From Terriglobales bacterium (GTDB lineage: Bacteria > Acidobacteriota > Terriglobia > Terriglobales > Acidobacteriaceae): a stretch of DNA of 64,000 nucleotides. The notes beneath the pieces were generated by a model that was not told the DNA's origin, did not search any database, and saw nothing but the letters and a program-made list of their open reading frames with translations. The stretch is from contig JAICWP010000011.1 in assembly GCA_025934735.1 (NCBI GenBank), positions 62,001 through 126,000 of the forward strand, read 5' to 3'. The translations under genes were made by a program, and so were the position numbers. This document shows, in pieces, positions 60,788 to 64,000 of this stretch; position 1 is the stretch's first letter, and each line of letters begins with the position of its first letter.

Positions 60788-61571
60788 GATGAGGGTTGAC
60801 CAGGCCGCCATAACGCCGCTCCCGCTTCTGGTACTCGGCAATCGCTTCGAGCAGGTGCTGGCCGCGGAAATCGGGCCACAGCGTCGGGGTCACATAGATT
60901 TCGGCGTAAGCCAGTTGCCACAGCAGAAAGTTGCTCAGGCGCATTTCGCCGCTGGTCCGGATGACCAGGTCAGGGTCAGGAAGATGGCGCGTGTACAGGT
61001 TGCGGGCGATGGAGTCCTCGTCCACGAGCAGGTGATCAATGCCGCCGTTGGACGCCGCGGCCTTCACCAGCGAATTGAAAGCGTCCACCAGTTCGCTTCG
61101 CGCGCTGTAGTTCAGCGCGAGGGTCAGGACCATGCCGGTGTTTTTGGCGGTGGCTTCGCGCGCCCACTGCATGCGCTCCCGCACCTGCGGCGGCAACTCG
61201 TGCTGGCGTCCGATGTATTCCAGGCGAATATTGTTGCGGTCGAGCGTGGGCACTTCCTGCTTGAGGTAGCGGCACAGCAAGGTCATGAGAAAGCCGACTT
61301 CGGTGGCCGGCCGCTTCTTCCAGTTTTCTTCCGAGAAGGCGTAGAGAGTGACCGCGGGAATACCCACGCGGGCTGCGGTTTCCACCGTGGAGCGCACAGA
61401 TGCCACCCCGGCACGGTGGCCGGCGATGCGCGGCAGGTGGCGCCGATGAGCCCAGCGCCCGTTGCCGTCCATAATGATGGCGATGTGTTGAGGGAGCCTT
61501 TCCGGGTCAAGCCGCAGGTAAATTTCCGCTTCCTTGCGGTCCAGACCGGCAGGAACCTTTGCTTGCGACAA
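60747..61571 (-). CDS. uppS: Isoprenyl (undecaprenyl) diphosphate synthase
   Basis: Synthesises C55-PP lipid carrier for peptidoglycan and LPS. cis-Prenyltransferase motifs: IAIIMDGNGRWAHRR near residue 31, RIAGHRAGVASVR, TLYAFSEENWKR-like (YAFSEENWKKRP), LVIRTSGEMRLSNFLLWQLAYAEIYV. The start is TTG at 61571. It is followed by cdsA (41-bp overlap). Confidence 0.96.
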   Translation of the reverse strand: MSQAKVPAGLDRKEAEIYLRLDPERLPQHIAIIMDGNGRWAHRRHLPRIAGHRAGVASVRSTVETAARVGIPAVTLYAFSEENWKKRPATEVGFLMTLLCRYLKQEVPTLDRNNIRLEYIGRQHELPPQVRERMQWAREATAKNTGMVLTLALNYSARSELVDAFNSLVKAAASNGGIDHLLVDEDSIARNLYTRHLPDPDLVIRTSGEMRLSNFLLWQLAYAEIYVTPTLWPDFRGQHLLEAIAEYQKRERRYGGLVNPHHGNGAVTHNNGKH

Positions 61572-61629
61572 CGATGAAACCTCTTCTGTGTCACGAAGTT
61601 ACCACACAGGTTGGCATTGCGCAATGAAC

Positions 61630-61665
61630 CGTAGTTGGGAGCTGGCAGTTAGCAGTCGGTAGCGC
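61630..61665. repeat. Heptad array upstream of the uppS region
   Basis: AGTTGGG/AGCTGGC/AGTTAGC/AGTCGGT units at 61632-61659, between uppS and the small membrane protein gene. Confidence 0.6.
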
Positions 61666-61675
61666 GGCCTCCGCT

Positions 61676-61939
61676 TTAGTGTGCCGTAGGCTGCACCTGT
61701 TTTTCGCCTTGAAAGGCAATTTCCAAGATGACAAACAATGAAACCACACATAGGGCGAACATCAGGTAAAAAACCCAGTCATCCGGACCGCCATGGCCCA
61801 GCGACTCAATGCCGGTGGCACCCTCGAACCATCCCCAGAAGGGAGCCGAAATAACCGCAGCGATAAATCCGGTAGGCAAGCCCAATACTACCGCAGCGAG
61901 AACAATGGCAGAGTGTTTGAAAATCCGGCTTGCTTTCAT
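61676..61939 (-). CDS. Small membrane protein
   Basis: An 87-residue protein with two hydrophobic segments (about residues 8-34, SAIVLAAVVLGLPTGFIAAV onward; and about 55-73, VFYLMFALCVVSLFVILEI). ATG 61939 (MKASRIFKHS) is chosen; the frame opens 41 codons upstream in a repeat array. No family recognised. Confidence 0.6.
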   Translation of the reverse strand: MKASRIFKHSAIVLAAVVLGLPTGFIAAVISAPFWGWFEGATGIESLGHGGPDDWVFYLMFALCVVSLFVILEIAFQGEKQVQPTAH

Positions 61940-61963
61940 GGCGAACGCAGTATAGCGATCACG

Positions 61964-62036
61964 GGTAGTTGGTAGATAGTGGTTGGTAGGTGGTAGAAGC
62001 AGCGGCAGACCAACTAGCAACTGCCAACTACTGCAC
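61964..62036. repeat. Heptad array at the stop codon of the HtrA-like gene
   Basis: TAGTTGG/TAGATAG/TGGTTGG/TAGGTGG units near 61965-61992, then CCAACTA/GCAACTG/CCAACTA at 62010-62030. The last tract overlaps the HtrA-like stop codon (62028-62030) and is in the opposite orientation to the first. Confidence 0.65.
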
Positions 62037-63074
62037 CGCGGCTTCTTCGGGCACGATGGCAAGATCCAGCTTCTGCGGCCCGCGAATGACCGTGAGATGG
62101 GCGCGAACGCCGACCTGGGCTTCGGTCAAAAGGCGGTGCAGGTCGTCCACCCCAGCGATGTGCTTACCGTCCAGCGCGACCACCAGGTCCGACTGGCGGA
62201 GCCCGGCTTTTTCCGCCGGGCTGCCGTTTTCCACTGACACTACCGCTATGGCAGATTCCGCCGGCAATTCGTGGAAACGCACCAGGCGACGCGGCAGGGG
62301 CGCGGTTTGGGCGACCACGCCAATGTAGCTGCGGCGAATACGGCCATCGCGCAGCAGCCGGCTGGCCACGAATTTCGCGGTATTGATGCCGATGGCGAAG
62401 CAAATGCCTTGCGCCGGCAGGATGGTGGCGGTGTTCACGCCCACCACGCGGCCATTCGCGGTGACCAGTGGCCCGCCGGAGTTGCCCGGGTTGAGCGCGG
62501 CATCGGTCTGGATTACATCGTCAATCAGTCGCCCGGTGCGGGAACGCAGCGATCGGCCGAGAGCGCTGACCACGCCCGCGGTCACCGAATACTGAAAGCC
62601 GAAAGGATTGCCAATGGCAATCACCAACTGGCCCACGCGAAGCTGCTGCGAGTCGCCCATCTCGGCGGCTTTAAGCAGGGGCGCGTCAATGCGGACGACC
62701 GCCAGGTCGGTGGCCGGATCGTCGCCAATGAGCGTGGCCGGGAAACGCTGCCCATCCGAGAGCGAGACATCAATGCGGCTGGCGCCGTGGACCACATGGC
62801 TATTGGTGAGAATCAGGCCGTCGGGAGTGAAAATGAACCCCGAGCCACCGCCATGCGCTTCGTGTTCCGTGCCGCCGGGGCGGCGCTGGACGCGCTGGGT
62901 GACCTCGATGTTGACTACCGCCGGGCTTACGCGCTCGGCCGCGCCCACCACCGCCCGCGAGTAGGCGTCGAGCAGCGCAGAGTCTTCCCCGTGCAGGGCG
63001 CTTGCGTGCAGCGCTTCGCGCGCATCTTCCCGGCCCAGGGGAGAGGCAGGATCGTGAAGCAATTCAAAATTCAT
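62028..63074 (-). CDS. HtrA/DegP-like trypsin-type serine protease with PDZ domain
   Basis: A 348-residue S1C protease. Catalytic triad: H93 (LTNSHVVHG), D123 (TDLAVVRID), S199 (NPGNSGGPL). A single PDZ domain ends the protein (SVENGSPAEKAGLRQSDLVVALDGKHI). No signal peptide or transmembrane helix is visible at the N-terminus (MNFELLHDPASPLGRED), so it is predicted cytoplasmic, unlike DegP/DegQ. ATG 63074 is chosen; the frame opens 78 codons further in low-complexity sequence. Confidence 0.85.
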   Translation of the reverse strand: MNFELLHDPASPLGREDAREALHASALHGEDSALLDAYSRAVVGAAERVSPAVVNIEVTQRVQRRPGGTEHEAHGGGSGFIFTPDGLILTNSHVVHGASRIDVSLSDGQRFPATLIGDDPATDLAVVRIDAPLLKAAEMGDSQQLRVGQLVIAIGNPFGFQYSVTAGVVSALGRSLRSRTGRLIDDVIQTDAALNPGNSGGPLVTANGRVVGVNTATILPAQGICFAIGINTAKFVASRLLRDGRIRRSYIGVVAQTAPLPRRLVRFHELPAESAIAVVSVENGSPAEKAGLRQSDLVVALDGKHIAGVDDLHRLLTEAQVGVRAHLTVIRGPQKLDLAIVPEEAAVQ

Positions 63075-63152
63075 GGAGTAGAGATGCTGGGAGCGGAGAG
63101 GTGGATTCAGCCCTGGGCAACGAGTGAGGACTCGGCGGGTTGCGGTGTGGCA

Positions 63153-63172
63153 GGCGCAGCTGAAGCTGCGCC
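63153..63172. repeat. Perfect palindrome with TGAA loop
   Basis: GGCGCAGC-TGAA-GCTGCGCC. One of the GAA-loop palindrome family. Confidence 0.6.
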
Positions 63173-63191
63173 CTTTCAAAGCCAGCGGTCG

Positions 63192-63224
63192 GTAAAAAAA
63201 ACGCCGGGGCTGGTTGGCCCCGGC
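63192..63224 (-). terminator. Terminator of the XRE regulator gene
   Basis: GCCGGGGC (63203-63210) pairs with GCCCCGGC (63217-63224); read on the minus strand a run of T follows (63201-63194). It lies 95 bp after the regulator stop. Confidence 0.75.
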
Positions 63225-63262
63225 TAGTGGTTGGCATTGTGGCCCGGAAAATCTGGCGTGGA

Positions 63263-63304
63263 CCCGGGTCTTCGACCCGGGCTGGACGGGGCGGAGCCCC
63301 GTCC
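63263..63304. repeat. Two adjacent perfect palindromes
   Basis: CCCGGGTC-TTC-GACCCGGG at 63263-63281 and GGACGGGGC-GGA-GCCCCGTCC at 63284-63304, both with 3-nt loops. Confidence 0.65.
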
Positions 63305-63318
63305 CCACACACTTATCG

Positions 63319-63858
63319 TTAAGCTCCGCGGCGCGGATGCAGGGTCAGGTCGCGTACCTGCGCCAGCACGCTGTTCAGCTGCATGGCGCTGAGCTGAGAG
63401 ACAAATGGCATGATCTCCGCGATAAAATTGTCGCTCAGCAGTTCGCGCATCTCTTCCTGGCGGGTACGCTCGCCCCCGTTAAGCAACTCGGGAACCGTGA
63501 CCTCAAGGGCGCGCGCCAGCCGTTCCAGCGAAGAGAGCGTAGGCGTGGCTTTCTCGTTCTCGATTTTGGAGACGTAGGTGCGCGGCACGCTCATGCGCAG
63601 GGCCAGTTGCCGCTGGCTCAGGCCGTTACGCTGGCGCAAAGAGCGGATGGACGAGGCCAGTTGCAAGTGGCCGGGCAAGTGGCTGCGCGCCGGAGGCGCG
63701 ATGGTTGGCTGGACCGCGGCCATGATTTCCAGCTCTTCTTCGTCTAAGCTGACATGGCAGCGGCGGCAGAGACTATTCGAGGTGCGAAATTGGACTAACT
63801 TGCAGTGGTCGCATCTCACAACTTCCCGTGAGTCGACCGGCGCCAGGGTTGTGGCCAT
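63319..63858 (-). CDS. Zinc-ribbon XRE family transcriptional regulator
   Basis: A 179-residue protein. An N-terminal zinc ribbon (CDHCKLVQFRTSNSLCRRC, two CxxC pairs) is followed by an XRE helix-turn-helix (SIRSLRQRNGLSQRQLALRM, then SVPRTYVSKIENEKATPTLSSLERLARAL). The C-terminal 45 residues are helical. ATG 63858 (MATTLAPVDSREVV) is chosen; the frame continues 45 codons upstream through a region with a TTGACA (63941-63936) and no protein-like sequence. Confidence 0.82.
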   Translation of the reverse strand: MATTLAPVDSREVVRCDHCKLVQFRTSNSLCRRCHVSLDEEELEIMAAVQPTIAPPARSHLPGHLQLASSIRSLRQRNGLSQRQLALRMSVPRTYVSKIENEKATPTLSSLERLARALEVTVPELLNGGERTRQEEMRELLSDNFIAEIMPFVSQLSAMQLNSVLAQVRDLTLHPRRGA

Positions 63859-63935
63859 GGATTGGTGGGAGTGCCAGAGCGGACACGTCCTAACCAACTT
63901 GGTTCTTCGCGTAATGTGCGGCATGGATGGTGCAG

Positions 63936-63941
63936 TGTCAA
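63936..63941 (-). promoter_or_regulatory. Possible -35 box of the XRE regulator
   Basis: TTGACA on the minus strand, about 80 bp upstream of the ATG. The -10 partner is weak, so this is a suggestion only. Confidence 0.3.
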
Positions 63942-64000
63942 CAGTAATTTGCTGTGAAAAAAGCGGAATAAATTCCATGGTTTCCGAAAACACTCATGAA

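Overview
The window is GC-rich bacterial chromosome and most likely comes from an acidobacterium (Acidobacteriota, class Terriglobia, near the Koribacter/Sulfotelmatobacter lineages). This is inferred from the gene set: a tandem pair of DUF507 genes, an Hfq-like protein with a long N-terminal extension, a fused LptC/OstA protein, many secreted PD40/S9/Ig-like proteins, and intergenic repeats. No rRNA gene or species marker is present. LPS export, Kdo hydroxylase and RseP point to a Gram-negative envelope.

Layout. 1-8335 (+): end of an MsbA-like exporter, yicC-gmk-rpoZ, coaBC, a family 4 uracil-DNA glycosylase and priA. 8420-12395 (-): M50 protease, HU, ispG, queG. 12683-16052 (+): gltD-like oxidoreductase and sppA. 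16250-16800 (-): two DUF507 genes. 17012-22402 (+): a small acidic protein, recJ, lptC/ostA and lptB. 22403-27428: a lower-GC accessory island. 27429-29816 (+): rpoN and long-form hpf. 29961-36227: Hfq-like gene, POT-type MFS transporter, DUF167, a GntR/ABC cassette and yggS. 36325-46555: OPT transporter, comF, HNH protein, a kinase-fold protein, secreted proteins and peptidases. 46521-51184 (-): a frameshifted secreted Ig-like protein, its partner, and a YihY/BrkB protein. 51631: cold-shock gene with a long leader. 51968-55315 (-): Kdo hydroxylase, a TPR metallopeptidase-like protein and a small secreted protein. 55770: a low-GC secreted protein. 57094-61571 (-): uppS-cdsA-dxr-rseP. 61676-63858 (-): small membrane protein, HtrA-like protease, zinc-ribbon/XRE regulator.

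The most interesting part is the island between lptB and rpoN. It holds an IS1595-type transposase, two coupled small genes, an AAA+ ATPase divergent from an internally deleted IS1-type transposase remnant, an Abi-like HEPN protein, a 52-residue basic ORF, and a segment of about 520 bp bounded by 18-bp inverted repeats. That segment contains two stem-loops with identical loop sequences and, 5 bp further on, a 94-nt class II tRNA-like gene. The tRNA has a 9-bp acceptor stem, a 4-bp T stem, a Sec-like D arm, an encoded CCA and an 8-nt anticodon loop. This resembles the non-canonical 'allo-tRNAs' described from Acidobacteria and may form an RNA/HEPN cassette.

A second signal is chromosome-wide: degenerate arrays with a strict 7-bp period, many of which start exactly at stop codons of unrelated genes, plus short palindromes with GAA-type loops. 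Both kinds of repeat, or a related type, also appear to have entered the priA reading frame.
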